Assembly: GCF_018139145.2 (NCBI RefSeq)
Contig: NC_059500.1
Location: 55,050,663 to 55,114,662 of the forward strand
Source: Gymnogyps californianus
Lineage: Eukaryota > Chordata > Aves > Accipitriformes > Cathartidae
DNA: 64,000 nucleotides
Direction of reading: 5' to 3'
The notes beneath the pieces were generated by a model. That model made no database searches. It saw nothing but the letters and a program-made list of their open reading frames with translations, and was not told where the DNA came from. Numbering within the stretch: position 1 is the first letter of the stretch; each line of letters begins with the position of its first letter. A program made the position numbers and the translations under genes. Below, one piece after another: positions 21,341 to 36,100 of this stretch.

Positions 21341-24262
21341 TTTTTGCTAACTGGGTAAATGCTGGCCTCAACCTGAAACACACATCTGTAGATTTTGCTT
21401 ACTGCACAAATCAGGAGTATAGAGGCTTGGATACAGGGCTGAGGATTACAGTGACTTATTCCTCAAATGAAATTGGCACAGATGTCAGTTCTTCCACTCC
21501 ATCAAGCAGTGGAATGACAGTTCAGTTTGTCAGCAAGTTGTCTGTTTTAGGAGCAAGTCATATATTCTGCTGGACTGTGAATTACACAAAAATGTAAATG
21601 CAGCTTTGCATTTCTGAAAGATGTTTACTGCACAGATTTGTGAATCTGTACCCAATGACATGGACCTTAAACTTATGTATTTATTATATTAATTTGCCAT
21701 CTCATTTTACTACATTTAATTTATTTGCTTTTTGTGCTAGTAACTTTGCTGTGAGGAAGACTTTTATAGTGCATCCATGAAAGATGTTATTATACAGTGA
21801 TGGTCTCTGAAATGGAACTAATTCTTGCTCCACTCCACTTAATTTTTAACTTACATTAATAGTTGAAGAGACTTGCTTGGTTTTGGTTTGTGGCTTTTTG
21901 GGAGAGGCGGGGGGGGTGACATGACTGTTTTGTATATAAACCAAAATGGATGAATTCTAAAAACATTTTGTCTGCCAATCTGTATTTCATAAGCAAGCTT
22001 GTCTGGGATAGGGGACGAGGTTTTCTTTTTATTTCAGTGAGTGCAGAACCACCCCAATGGGATGGGGCATTGCCCTTTTACCATCATTAGCTCTGCTTTC
22101 TTGACTTACTGAAAGGTTCCCTAGGGTTCTTCCAAGGCTCTGGCTGGAGGAGGAAAAGGAGAAAGGAACGTGAGTGCAGAAAAGGGGAGACAGGAATGCT
22201 CTAGTGCATCCCACAAGCCATCAGGAAATCAACACTTACAGTGCTATTGCTGAGGCTTAGAGGGTGGTCTTAATGCTGTAAAACAGATCCAGCCCTGTAA
22301 CACTAGGAACAGCTGCTTGGGGAACAGTCCTTGCTAGCATGGTCTTCTTACAAAAAAATCTTTCATCCTGTTGGCTGAAATGCCCTGAATCATGAGGGCT
22401 GCAGAGGACAATGCAGCTTTTGCTGCCCAGCAAGCCTTCAAGAAGTATTTTGTTCTCCATTTTCACCAGATTTCCCAGTCTTGTTGTTCCTTTGGCATGT
22501 TGTCAGCTCCTGCTATAATGTACAATCAATTCTGTGCCTCTTCTTACACAGAAGGTAACACTTGCTAAGTTTAAAGAACTGTCTAACTGTGAAGTGCTTC
22601 TGTATTACTACACACGCGCAACAAAAGAGTCCAAAATCTAAACCCTTTTCCAAGCAAGTAAGTTCTTTAGCATAGAAAAGTTAATCACAATTTCCATTTT
22701 CTCAGCTCCAGTTAAGTCCAGTGTATGTACTAATACACCCATTCGACTTGCGTGATAGTTTGACAACTTAAAATATTTTAGCAACAGATTTTATTTTATT
22801 AATAAATCATTTGGTTAATACGCTAAAATTCTAGAATGAGTATCTTTACTTGTTTATTTAAGTAGATGTTGTAGTGTTTTCATGCAGAAGAAAGTAAGTG
22901 GAAGGCAGTGAAAAAAGAACAGATGGAAGGTAAGGGCGACCTCTGTGTTAAGTCTTTACTGTTCAAGGCTGGTATGGAAATAAAACAAAATGACACTGTT
23001 CCTGGAAAAACCTGGGACAGTAAGGAGTGGCTTGTTTATCTGTGTTAACTAGCTGCCTGCTGCAGTGTTGAGGCTGAAGCTGTCAGCTATAGGAAATGCT
23101 TCAGAAGTTGGTTGTACACATAAGATCTCATGGGAATATAGTGCAGCCACCACCATGCTGAAGTGGGTCCATTCCCTCCCTATTTATTGTGCTTTCAGTC
23201 AACTCTCAGTATGCATTACAGAATTTGTATGGAAATGGGAAATGCATAGAAATCAAAGCACAGAACCATTTTTTCTGGACTTCTGGAAATTAAAACTAGC
23301 TACAGGTTACAATATATACACTCAAGAAACTGATATTGCTTGCGTCTGGCTAGGTGCTGGCAGTGTAAAGGATCAAATCTGTGTTGTCTTTCTCTCCAGG
23401 TCAGAGTTATCCCATGACAAAGCTAGCAGAGTCCCTCATGACTTGGTTTCACAGAAACACAGGTTTATCGTGGTGTCAGAGCTGAGAAAAAGGTGCATTT
23501 CATACATGCTGTTCTTAACACATAATTCAAGTTCTTTAAGATCCATCCAGGCTTAGCCTTCTTCTCTGACATACTAACTTCTATAGCCAAGAACGCGACT
23601 GAAAACAGCCAGGTAGCTGCAGTCACTACCCTAAATACTTCCCCATACTCTGACAGGAGCTCTGTCCTCCAGCAATCCTAAATGGTACCTCCTCCATAGC
23701 AATGAGACTTCACTATCAGGGAGCATAACTATTTTCAATAAAATACATTTCATCTCTTTCTCTGGGAGAAGGATAACTTAAATGCTTCAGTGCAAGTACC
23801 CCTGCCTATTGACATTTAATATGACCTTAGTGCTGTACTCATTTCTGCAAGAAGAGTTTAAAGGTCAGGGAAAACAGCAAGCATGATTAAGCAAGCAGAT
23901 AAGAACATCTTTACATCAGTAAAAACAGGTATCAGGCAATTTGTAACACAAGGAGTGCAGAATTAGCCCTTTTGTGAATAAGGACAAGTGTGTCAGTTTC
24001 TAGAAGATATTTATAGACAGAAGTGAAGTTTAATAGCTAACAGTTTTTAGAAACAAGGAGTCCCAATACAGTTTTGGTACAAAGCTGTGCACCTGGAGAA
24101 GCATCTTATTTCTCTATAAAAGTCAAACAGAAGTATTTCAGGAGTTTTAGTACTTATTTGCACTGCGTCCAATTTAAACAGCAGGCAGAACTGCCAAAGA
24201 ACTGACAGAGACCTAACAGATAAAGTCCGTTTGATGCCAGACAGCACTAGTTCATGGAAAGT
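21341..24262. other. Unassigned unique sequence
   Basis: No recognised gene. At 22888-22929 a 42-bp segment lies between an acceptor-like TTTTCATGCAG and a donor GTAAGG and is open in one frame (ESKWKAVKKEQME); it could be a microexon or chance. A 163-codon open frame at 23065-23556 has no recognisable domain and is within chance expectation for this window. Confidence 0.45.
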
Positions 24263-24366
24263 GGAGTTGGACTCGATGGAGTCGGACTCGATGGAGTTGG
24301 ATTCAAGTTGGACTCAATGATCCTTATGGGTCCCTTCCAACTTGAGATATTGTATGATTCTATGAG
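24263..24366 (+). mobile_element. CR1 3' tail fragment with internal duplication
   Basis: The last 70 bp or so match a CR1 3' end: GGACTCAATGATCCTTATGGGTCCCTTCCAACTTGAGATATTGTATGATTCTATGA at about 24310-24365. Upstream, a 15-bp unit (GAGTTGGACTCGATG) is repeated at 24264-24278 and 24279-24293 with a partial third copy, apparently by tandem duplication of the tail's own sequence. Confidence 0.85.
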
Positions 24367-27021
24367 TCTAAATTCAAACTAAGGGAAGAAAATTTCATTG
24401 TAGAACAATTGCATTCAGGAAATGAAAAACAGTGCAGAGATTGTTTTGCAGAGCTGCTTTCCTTGTTTCGTACTTTAAACAGCTCTGTGCTTGTTTCTAC
24501 AGGACTTCTGACCTGAGGCTTTGGAAAAGATTTTCCTCTTGGAGTGCAGTGGACCTGGAAGCCAGCACATAAGGATTTGCATTTTGGCTTTGTGTTGTCC
24601 AGATTTATTTCAAACTAAATGACTAAACTGAAAAGGAATGGAAGTTTTATAACCCTTAGCTTGAACTTTACATGCAGATAATGTGTGGGATATATGAGAC
24701 TGTTCTGTTCACTTTTACAAAGCCAAGGGTTTTCACCTGGGGATACATCAACTTGAGCAGATGATCTTATTTCTGTCTTGACCAAAGCACTGTTGTGAAT
24801 TACAGATGTTTGTATGAAATATAATCAAATGAAGATGCTTTCTGGATTAAAAATTTCTGACCCACTTGTCTGGCCACATTGCACAGCTTGTGTTATCTTC
24901 GATGAGTGCAGAGCATCTCTGCATTTTCTGCCAAGGTCAGTTGCATGGGTTGTGAAACCCAACTTAGATGGAGCATTTCTGCTGGTTAGTCTTTAATTAT
25001 AACCTCCAACGTGTCAGTGTTTCAGGGAAGACAGGTACAGTTATCTCGTCTTTAAGAAGAGAGAGAAAGACAGATAGACCAAAGTTATGTTTCGGGTTTT
25101 TTTCCATCAAAGATTCCATCAATAGATAATACAAAAAGCAAAAAAATGTGGGCATAGTGTATGTAGTCCTAGTACGAAGGTGTTCTTGATCCAAGTAATC
25201 CTGCTTGCATTTTTTGACATTCGTATTTGTACTCTCAATGAAGCATGAGATCCTTTAATCCTTTTGGTACTAGTGTTTTCAGATGTAGTAATAAAAAGTA
25301 GATGAAATATTTTCAAGATAAAAGAAAAGATAGGACTTAGGATATTTCTATAACATTACTTGTCTGATCACAAGCACATACTGTATAGCTTCACGTTACC
25401 AGCCCATTTTAAAAAATTATCCAGATTTTAACAAAGCTTATCCAGACTATGTCTTGTCAATCATTATTCCTCCAACTAATTTTCGACATTTTAAAGTCCA
25501 AATAGTCTTCTTTTTGCTGTGTTCCATATAGTCCAGGTAGAGCAGCACTTGTAATGTTTCAGGTTGGATGTCCACACCAAACTGGGACATGCTGACCTTT
25601 TCCTATTTTTTTTCTACTAGGTTCAAAGAACTTCAGGATGAAAATTCTGTTTTATTTTAGGTGTAACTGAACTACTAGAGGTAACACAGCAGTCGTTAGT
25701 TAAATTTTATCATTATCAAATATATCTGTGAGGTAAACACTGAAATGAAATGGTGGTGTTTGTGTGTCATTCTATTCTGAAGAACCACAGACCCACAGAA
25801 GTGGTGGAACTTCACATCTCCTGCCAGCTGTTTTAAATGACAGAAGAGAAGACTAACTCCATATAATTCCAAATGAAGAGACATGGCCAGGAAATCAACT
25901 TTAACATTCTTATTCTTGAAATTGATTCAGAACCCCTCAAACATAAAGCCAAATTATCAGCACGTTGCTCTGTTGTGACCCCTTGAAGAGAGGATGGGGC
26001 AACCCAGCCTTCACACTGATGGAGTTCTGGTGTGGATTTAAATTCTTCTGTTAGACATGCTCATCTCCATTTTCAGATTGCTTTGCTAAGTGTGTAAGTA
26101 AGTACTAAAAGCACTACATTAGTCCTATTAAAACCAGCAACTTGCTTACTTGTATTTACATTGTAGCATATCCACCAGTGGCGTAAATCTCACTGCTGCA
26201 TACTTTAGCACAAAAACGATCACAACACACAGTTAGGTATGTCAGCCATTGTATTAGTTAGCATATTGACATACTGCCTAAGTATCTGGTATGCCTGATG
26301 CCTGTAACATTAAATTAACCGGAACGCTTAGTCTAGTCTGAAGTATCTTGTTTATTTCTCTTTACATTTCATGGATATGTTCTTCCTTCCTTTTAGCTTT
26401 TGCACATGGTCCTTTTCCCCAGCACACATATGTTGAAGTGAGAGTGAACAAAGTCCTATGCTTTCATTTTAAAAGGCAGTTTTAAACTACCCCTAGGGAA
26501 CCTTCAGCTTCTTGAGCTACACCCACTCACCTTAAGACTGGGCAGCTGTGTTGTGCAACAGGGGCAGAATCAAGACAGGAGGGTTGCTGGTATGTTTCCT
26601 AGCCCATCTTTGCCACCGTCTGTATTCTTGCAGCCGGAAAACCATCCTTTTCAATCACTACTAAGAGGTGACATCCCCTGTCACACCCCAACAGCTGTGT
26701 GTGCTGTGTCAGCTTTCACAGAATTCACCTGATAAAACCATCACAGATGAAGCCATCAGGGTGATTACCTTAAAATATGTTTTACTGTACTCTGATCTTA
26801 CATCTAATGCCTGTTGCATTTTTGTGTCAGACTTGCTAGCAAGCTCACTTTAAGCTGTGGAACTCAACTTTAAACCTTGCCATTTGAGAAACAGCAGCCT
26901 AGAGCTCAGAAACCTATTAAAGATGGTAGCAAGTGCCCTTGCAATGACAGTTGCCACTTCTCTCATGCTTCCTGGATGCCAGTCCAATAGGCTATACCAA
27001 GTTTCCGCAAGTGATCCCTTT
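24367..27021. other. Unassigned unique sequence
   Basis: I see no gene or clear repeat. Frames are at most 66 codons. Confidence 0.5.
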
Positions 27022-27130
27022 GCCCTCCTCCACCCCTGGATGTTTTTAGGACCCAGCCAGACAAATCCACAGCTGACCTGATCGGTGCTTCAACAAGAAG
27101 GCTGGACTGAATGACTTCCAGATGTATCTC
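27022..27130 (+). mobile_element. Diverged CR1 3' tail
   Basis: The order of blocks matches a CR1 terminus: CCCTGGATGTTTTTAGGACC, then CCAGACAAATCC, then GACCTGATCGGTGCTTC, then AGGCTGGACTGAATGACTTCCAG. Substitutions are frequent, so this is an old insertion. Confidence 0.6.
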
Positions 27131-30100
27131 TATGTACTAGCTCCTAGAGAAAACTGTCAGAACACAGTGTCTGTGGATGGACATTTTCTGTTTGTTAGTT
27201 GTTGCTTCTCAGAATAGACAGCACTGATTGTTTAGGTTTTCTATTGCAAGGAGCATGAAAAGGCTGCCTGCTCTGGCCTTGTGCTATGAAGTGGCCCCCT
27301 TGAGCAGAACTAACACATCGCTGCAGTATGTTGGAGATGTATTCAAGCATGTTCTGCCTCAAAACGTGAGGAAAGTTATGTTCATTGTGATCATGAAGAC
27401 ACAGACAAAAAATTTAACAGGCTATTCAGGAAGAACCTGAGCAAACCACTGTAACAGCAATTGCATCAAACAAAAGATTACAAATAAGGGTTAAAGTAAG
27501 CCGTTCTGTATAATTATCTGTTCACTGGAGGTTGTTTGCAGCTCAGTACTCTGCAGAAGTGCAGAACCCGTGGGGAGAGAAAAAAAAACAACCCACCTGT
27601 GCAGAAAATCGTATGTTCTGCAAAATAAGTTCAGACAATCTTTAAAAATGAATGGTTGAGACTACAGAGAAAGAAGCAATCTGTGATAATTGTATAACAT
27701 GTGAAGAAGTGGAGGGGAATGCCTTTCAGACCAGTACTAATGCAAACAAAGGTCATGTAGAGCAGGTCAGATTAAAGTGCCTTGACTTACACATTGTAAT
27801 ACTGTGACTCAGAGGACAGCGGGTAATAAGTTCTATCATCAACTTCATTTTAAAAGAAAAGTCATCAACAGTAGCCAAAGAGAGAGGTTTTCTTTAGAGC
27901 AACTAACATACATTGATAAAGTGTGGAGAGCAAGCTACGTGTTAGTTCTAAATTAGTCTTTATTTGGAGAGTCCTTAAGGCCAAATTCTTGTTGCTTAGC
28001 AGTAGTGTGTCCCCTTGAAAGATAATTTGGTAAAGGTAGGAGACAGTCTCCAATGTCCTATTCACTGTAGCCTTACTTTAGGTGACCACATAATTTATTT
28101 ATTTGATAAATATCTTGTAGTTGCTGTGGCTCAGCACTGAAATGTTTCCCAGATGTCTTAGTGATGTCCTGCATCAGCAAAGCCTATGTGCTGCAACTTC
28201 TCTGAAAGTTATCAGGTCCAGGTTGATTATGATTCATTGTTTAACATATCCTGGAATATTTTCCTTCCCTATTAAATGTTCATGTTGCTACAGAGTTTGT
28301 TGTACATTAACCTTTCTGGAGGTAGTGACAAACTTACTACACATTCAGTCTATGTTATCAATAGCTTGCAAAATGAATGGCTGATTGCAGTTTAGTAGCA
28401 AACTCATGCAAGACTATATTCTTTTCTCCATCTTTGATATCTTGCTATCTGCAATTAGATAGAGCTGGACAGCAATGGAAGACCTTTCATATGGATAAAT
28501 CCAGGTCAAATTTTTCCACAGAAGAATCCCTGAAATAATTCTGGCAATGTAATAAGAGGATTATCTACCCCAGCAACCTCCTTTCAGCTTTTTATGTAGA
28601 AATCAGAGGCCATGGACTTCTTTCTAGGGCCCCCTAACTACTTTGAAATATGACATTAACTTGCAGAGTTATTTAATATTTCAAAGATACTTAAACCCAG
28701 TTCAATTTAATCCTAATACATAATTACACTTTTGATCTTTTCAGTTTTGTCCCATAGAAAGGTCCAGTCTTGATATTTTTGATAAAGTTGTATTCATCGT
28801 CACAATAAAATTTATATAGATTGTTTTTCTGCTCTGTGAAAAAATCCTGAGAATAAAGCACTAGACTAGCATGGGAAAAACATGTTCTAGTGAAATTCTT
28901 AGATAGAAACAAGCAGCAAGTCCACCTTCAAAAGACTGTTTTGGTGGTTCTTAGCACTGCCAGTCACCCATGTCTATTAGTATGGGTCTGAGTCCCATTT
29001 TCAAGGTGTCTTTAGCTCTCCAGGGAGAATTTATAACCCCTAAACACGGCCATAGATCTTGGTCTTATTACTGAAAGACAGGTATCTTCAGGAGGCATTC
29101 AGAAGATCTGAATAAATGCTCAGAGTGGTAAACTATGGAATCAGCCAAAGGTAACAACATGCACAGAAACTGCTGTACATTATAGACAACTTACACCTGA
29201 TGAATTCGGTGCAGATTATATGACTTTAAGTATTTGACATTAGCTAATGGTAGCAGAAAACATATTTCTACACCATGTCCAAGAAGCAGCAGAATAGTGG
29301 CTTTATAAGCCATAAAACATAATTCCTCTAAGTAATATTGAGAAGCAAAGCCACAGAAACCAGAAGGGTGACCAAAGGGCTTGAGACACCTTTCTCATGA
29401 TAGCTCCCCCTTCAAAGGCACTGTGGCTGTGTGCACAGACCTTGACAGGTTCAGCCCCTATAGCAGCTTCTGCAACATACTGACCTTTTAACTGTGCTTC
29501 TCCATACTCTTTACTACTTCTACTACTTAAGTGAACAAGAGTGGGATCTTAGACATAGCTTTATGTGAAATGCTGGTGCTTATTTCACTGGCACAGACGT
29601 TGTTTAGCACGGACTGAATGCTTTCTGCCAGAAAAAGAGAGAACATGATATATATGCTGGTTCTCTTTGTGTATTAACCCTAAATATTTCACTTGGTAGC
29701 ATGCATGAGATGTACATTGCATGTTACTTTCTGCTAAAGATAGAGCCATTCCCTTATTGCCATAGTTTCCAGCTCCAGAGATCAAGTTTAGTCACTCTGC
29801 TATAACTTCACTAACTTCATTAAACATTTCCTCCATATCCTCTAACCCTTCCCATACAACACTGTGGTCTGGGCATCCATTTAAGTCAGATATACAGTGT
29901 ATATGTCCTTCATCACTCACTTAATGCCTAGAGTCATAGATAGAGTACTGTCTTATTTTATCATTATTTTTGGTAATTGCGAGGAACAGTGAAAAACCTG
30001 GCTATGACCAGTGAGTCCCTCCTGTGAGAAGGCAAAATTGTCTTCCATGTTAATGTTCATCATTAAAGTACGTAACCTAGTCCTGTCCTGAGGTAAGCAG

Positions 30101-33100
30101 CTGAATAAATCAGCAGAATAAAATAGCATCAGAAGAAGAGCGGTTCCTTCTAGATTGATTTTACCAGGTTTTGCCTGCATAGGAGGCACAATTTTTGTTG
30201 CCCTGAATGTATTGCATTGTATTTTCAGCCAGAGACTCATGAAGTTAAAAAAAAGTTTAGCATCTGCTGCCTGTATACATCAACGTCCGTATTCATATAT
30301 TGAAGCAAGGATACTCAGTGGGGATTTATAACCCACCAACAAGTAACCACTTGAATTATAACAAAGAGTTCATCCTACAAAGGGGGAAAAGGGAAGAGGA
30401 GACACATGGGAGGACTCATGGATAGGATAAGGGATTCAAAGACCTTGATTCATTGGTTTGTATACTGTGTCGTAGAGAAAGTCTGCTGCCAAGTTTTAGT
30501 CAACAGCCATTAAAACAGCCTGCCAGAGTGTTTCCTTGCTAAACAACTAGCATGTTTAAGTCAAAGCCCTTAGAGCCAAGTAGGTAACCAAGGAGGTATA
30601 GACAGAAGAAAGGAAGGACTGCATTGTGCAGCCGTGGGACTGGGATGCAAGGCTGTTAGGTCCCCTTCCCTGATCTCACCCAGATGCACTGGAAGCCTCC
30701 TGCAGGGCAGATGGGATTAGACTGCAGCTCAACTAGGTGCCTGGTGTAACTCTTCACTGCTGACTGTCCTGTGTATGGTTTTTAATTATCAGGAAGAAAA
30801 GAAAAAAGCAAGGAATAAACAGAGGTTTGGTCCCAGTAAGCCAGCTACCTAAGAGAAGGGAATGTAGACCAGCAAGTAGTTACAGACATTACACCATGGA
30901 AGGTCACCTGCAGAGTGCTGCCTCCTATGATGCTGCCCTGTGATCAGGCAGCCGTGAACTCCTGTAAGTCCTGCCTCTGAAGCACACAGCCTGGTTAGGA
31001 TATTTTGCACTAAGGTATCAAGTATAAAGGCTTTGGCCAGAGCAGAGGAGACTTCTATTTACCAGTATAGAGTCACGGAGCAATATTTAAAAGCCACACA
31101 GCATAGACACGCTGCTTGGGACATTTGTGTTTGTCAGGAGTTTTAAATTATACTGTTTTTTCCTAAACACTGTCAGAACTGGCTGAGGCCCTAAACTAGT
31201 CTAAGTATATGTGTGTTTCATCTCTTCAGGTAGACTGAGACAACTCTTTCTCTATTTCATAATGCAGCCGGCAGCTAGATTTTTTGAATAAAAATAACTG
31301 AGTTGCTCTAGGGTAACATTTCTGACTCAGTCATTATTTCCATCTAGTTAACTAAATTCTCAAGCTGAATCTGTTTAATCTGAACCCTTCCCTATTTCCG
31401 GGGGAAAAAAAAAAAGAAACAAACCCACAATTTCCACACAATCAATACTTCTCTTAGAAGAGGGAATTTGCTTGGCAAACTCCACCTGTTAACTTTCTAC
31501 CAACTTAGACTCCAAAAGGGAAACAGTTTCAGCCTTAAGAAATAGAGTGGGAGGGAGGAGGCATCTGTAAGCCAATCAGCTGTCCCAAGCACTATCACTA
31601 AATTCATTTTCATCCTGGCATATACTAAAGCAATGTAGTGCGGAGCCAATCCCTCCCTGATGTCAAGCTTTTTCCCTTCTGTAAGGATGCTCCCATTAAG
31701 GCTTCAGTAGGCTTCAGTGGAAAAGAAGGACATTCCCTCTGTGCTTATTGAGTGATGCTGGTGAGTGCATGTTTTTCTGCCCCCCTTGTGCCCCCTCTTC
31801 GACATGAATGTCATGGCCTGATCCTAAGCAGGCAAAAAAAGGAATTTGAAACTCTTGTAAGATTTCAGTAGAACAGTAACACAGTAGTAAGTTATTAAGT
31901 ATACCAATTCCTCCAACATTTCATTTATAATAAGGAAGAGAAAGCAAACAGAGGGAGAGATCAGCAGAACAATGGAAGATTTTGGCTTCCAGCAAGTATT
32001 TAATGTTTAATTTCCAAGTGTCTATCAACTATATTGAGAAAAACAAATGACTCCTTTTTTTTCCTGTCTTGCATCATCTGTCTGTTGTTAGTGCTTTTTC
32101 CAACTTTATGAACTCATTGGATTGTTAGCATGCATTAGTGTGTTGGTGTGACATTTTCAACAAAACATCCTAGTCATCCAAGATCTAAATAGGTTCCTGG
32201 GAATTCAGGCTCTGTGTTAAGATACAAGATGCGTTTCTTTATCTGCATCATCAGTAGGAGATGCTATTCAACATGGGGCCCCTCTAACAGAGAAAAAAAA
32301 GCCAAAAAAAATCCCTGCAGATAGAACAAGCAACATTCAAGTTGCTGCTGACATCAGTGAGCCAGAGAGGTTTTGTTCTCTGAGTGTGCTGCAGTTAATT
32401 TTCCCTTTGCAGTCTATAGATTAGCACAGGTGCCACATACTTTAACCTCACACACAGTGCTCAAATCTATGAAGCAGATATAACAGATCAAACTGAGGAT
32501 AATAAATTCCAAGACTGGCTGAATTCTTCTGGATTTGCCCCCAGGTATTTTTCCTTAAGGTTTTATTTCCTTAAGTGTAGTATTTCCTTTGTCCAAAGCA
32601 TGGTGCAGGCTAAGCAGAACACATCCCAACAAGCAAGACTGAGCTGCCTTTTCCCTCCACTGTATGACACCCTGAATGTGCAGGCTGCACTGCTTATTGG
32701 AGACACAGCCAGTGTATTCTCAGGGAAACACTGACTTCAGCCAAAATATGTGGGGTTTGACAGGTAGATTTTGATGAAGCTTCTTCATTGAGCTAGCCAT
32801 TGCCCTCAAATATTTACCAAAACACAAGTTTACTCTCCTGACCAAGGCATACAGCCTAGTCAACTGCAATGGGCACCATTCTTGGAGGAGAGCTAATTGC
32901 TTGGTGTTAAAAGGATTTCTCTGCTTCAGGGAGAATCAGTTCCAATCTGTGAGTGAGCCTCATGGGCAGGCTTTGGCCTCCCCTCTGCATCAGATTTTTC
33001 CAGCTTCTGAAGAGGGGACAGTTGTCCCTTGGTCCTTGCTGGGAGCAAAGAAATGCTACGCTTATCCATGCTTTAGCAGCCTGTGCCAAGAGCTGGAAAC

Positions 33101-36100
33101 TCCTTGGCTGTATAATTCATCTGCACAAAGGCAAATCAGACTCCTACACAACACAGCTGCATCAAATTGGCAGGCTGTGTTTTCCCCTCCTCCTCTACTC
33201 ATAATGCAGATAAAACTGTTCTCAGGCATGGGTCTAGCAAGACTCGTACAAAAACTATGCACACTCACTAGTATCAACTCAGCTTCCACCAACAGGCAGG
33301 GAGGTTGGGGCTTCTCTGTTTGGAACCGGACACATGCCAAACTACACACCAAACCAGCAGCACCCTAAAACCATGGAGTGATGTGCTTGTGTCCATGATG
33401 AACTTGATGCTGAATTCTGAGTGGACATTTCTAAGTGCCTAACTCAGAACTTCCCCTTCAGCCTTTATTATAAAGCAAAAAAAAGTGACAGAAAAGCATA
33501 TACGTTCCATACAAAGCAAATACACACCTGACCTTTGTTGAAGTAATGGTTAAATTGTAGATTTATACATCACAAAACCTCTTGCTTCCTTCAAAGTGCA
33601 AGAGATGCAAGAACAGCACATGGGGCTCATTACAGCATAGCTGCATTTTCAGGTTATGTTCTTTCTGAACAAATCCCGATTTTTAGACTGATCAGACAAG
33701 CTCAACGTGAAGACTCACTGAGATCAATCCCTGAAAGAATAGTCGTCTTCAGTTCCCAGATGCAACTTCCCCATGATGCTGGAGCAAAGGTGGTTTGGTG
33801 TGGGAAATTGAGCTGTACTTCAACTGCACGTTGAGTCGCTGTCCCAGGGGCAGTAGGGTCCCTCCTGCACTTTGTTGAGGCCTTTCATCACACTTCAATG
33901 TTGCAGTTGTAGGTGAAATGCTGCACACAAGCCAGCAGCAGTTTACAGGACACTTTGTGATAGGGCCCTTTTGAATGACAACCTCTCCAGTCCACCTTAC
34001 AGGGCTGCAACAGAGCCCCTCTTTTGCAGATTCTCTATGGGAATCGGTCGTTCCAGCGACTGGTACCATGTCCCCATCTTCCAGGCATGTTGCTAGCTTC
34101 ACGCCTTGTTCCAGAGTGATGCAACAGTCATATTTCATCAACAGTAATAAAGCAGAACCAAGTGGTGGCTTCTAAAAGAGATTAGGCCATAGAACGATAT
34201 TAAATTAAACACATCTAACACTTAGAGGGAAACTGATAAACATGCACCTAGTTCTCTCTGTGCAATAACACAGTGAAGTGGATTTATTGCATGGCAGACT
34301 TGCTATTTGCTTTCCCCGTCTTCCCAGCATGTGGGATTTTAAGTTAAACAATTTTATTCATACCCAGATTCACTAGTGTATCCCAAACTGGCTGCTTGAC
34401 AACTTTGCTGACATTTTGGATTCATAATGTCTTAATCCAGAGCTATTACAGTAACTAGGAGGGAGCCCGAATGTAGGAACAGACCCTTTCCTGAAGACTT
34501 GTCTTCAGGATTTTAACGTAAAAAAGCACGCATACTAATTGAAAGCTTACCTGGAATGCCAATATGGGTGCAAGTGCTAACCTTGTTTACATGAGCCATT
34601 AAGAATGTACAGGAGTGTTTGGTTTTTGCACTCAGCGTCAGAGCAACGCTTAGCCCAGGAAGCCTCAGTTTCTGAATCACTTGCCCAAGGATGTTCATGA
34701 TATTATACACAATTTTCCTGAAAATTGGGCTGGTTTTCTAGACAGCAGTAAGACAAAGATTTCTAGACAAAGCACTGCACAAGATGATTGCACAAGAAAT
34801 TGTGGCAAGTTCAAGTAGAAGGAATCATCTGTTTGATGCTGTAAGAAATGTCCAAGAACAAAGGCTCTCATTTCCTGAGTTTCCAATTTCTTAAACTGGA
34901 GATTACATATTTTTTGGCCTGGAAATATACGTGCATATACACAGTCTTGTTAAATAAAAATTCATTATGGAAAACCTTGTGAGTTAATCCACGACCTCAG
35001 TGAACTTGTTGCAACAGATATGACAGAGCTGTTAATGTTTATACAGGGTGACGTGATCTTCCATACTCAGCCCTGTCTCTCTAGCCTCACATGCCTCTAC
35101 AGGCCAACATTAGTTATTCAACGCCCTTTGCTTTTGGTTTCAAGCCAAGATGGAGTGTCTTGAGGAATCCTACATCTTCTTAACAAAACCTCGTCATTTC
35201 AAAGCTTAATGCTCTGAGGGAGATAGATGATGAACAGTCATTTAGTCAGCTCAGCATAAACCAGTCTAGTGGCGAACTGTAGACACTCGTGTCCATATTT
35301 TGAAGCATCTCTTTGTGGTTGTGAGGTTAAGCTGGCAAAGGGGCCTGCCTAGCCATGGCAGGCTGCAAGCAGAAAGCAGAGGAGGTATACACAGCAAAAA
35401 GGTAGATGTGAGGTACATGTGATAAAAAACCTACTCTCTGATTTGTGTCTGAGACAAGAAGTTTGATATAGTGGCAGCAAGGGGTGCATATCCGGCATTT
35501 ATGTCAAAACAGTGTTTCCCCCAATGACAGGCAACTCTCTTTTGAACTGGCAAGAGTAAAGACAGCAGAAAAGCAGAAAAGTTACAGGAGGCAAATTTGT
35601 TATTTGCAAGAAGAAGGAAGGGGTGACCACCAGGACAACCATGATCAGTGTTTGGTTTTGTTTCAGCTTCATCAGCCCCTTACTATCTCCATTTACATTC
35701 GGTCTTTGTGTCCTTCCAGTCCTGGCATTTCAGGTTGAGACTTTGTTCTGGAAGAAAGCAGGTCAGATGGAGAAAAACCCAAACTGTTTAAAATCAAGTA
35801 CAGTGTCTCTAATTCTGATGAAGCATTAACCAAATAACGCTTCCAAGGGAGCACTAAAGGCCAAATAGCTTCTAGCTTGTGGATCAGTTAAGTGCTAAAG
35901 AAAGAGCAAGAGAAAGAATGGAATTGCTGTATAAATGGAAACAATAAGATGGTTATGGCCTTTCAGAAATACAGGCATGAAAGACAGAGGCACTGAGGTA
36001 GCTGCATACAGTGTAATTTCCTTTCTCCCCATCATGACTGCCTGACCTCCAGCTGTACCCACCACAGATCACTTCACTGCTACTGGACAAAATGCTGGAC

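Noticed and set aside
23065..23556. 163-codon open frame
   Set aside because: No recognisable domain, and in 64 kb read in six frames one or two frames of this length are expected by chance.
32901..33368. 155-codon open frame
   Set aside because: Several frames on both strands are open over the same stretch, no splice context or domain is visible, and its length is within chance expectation.
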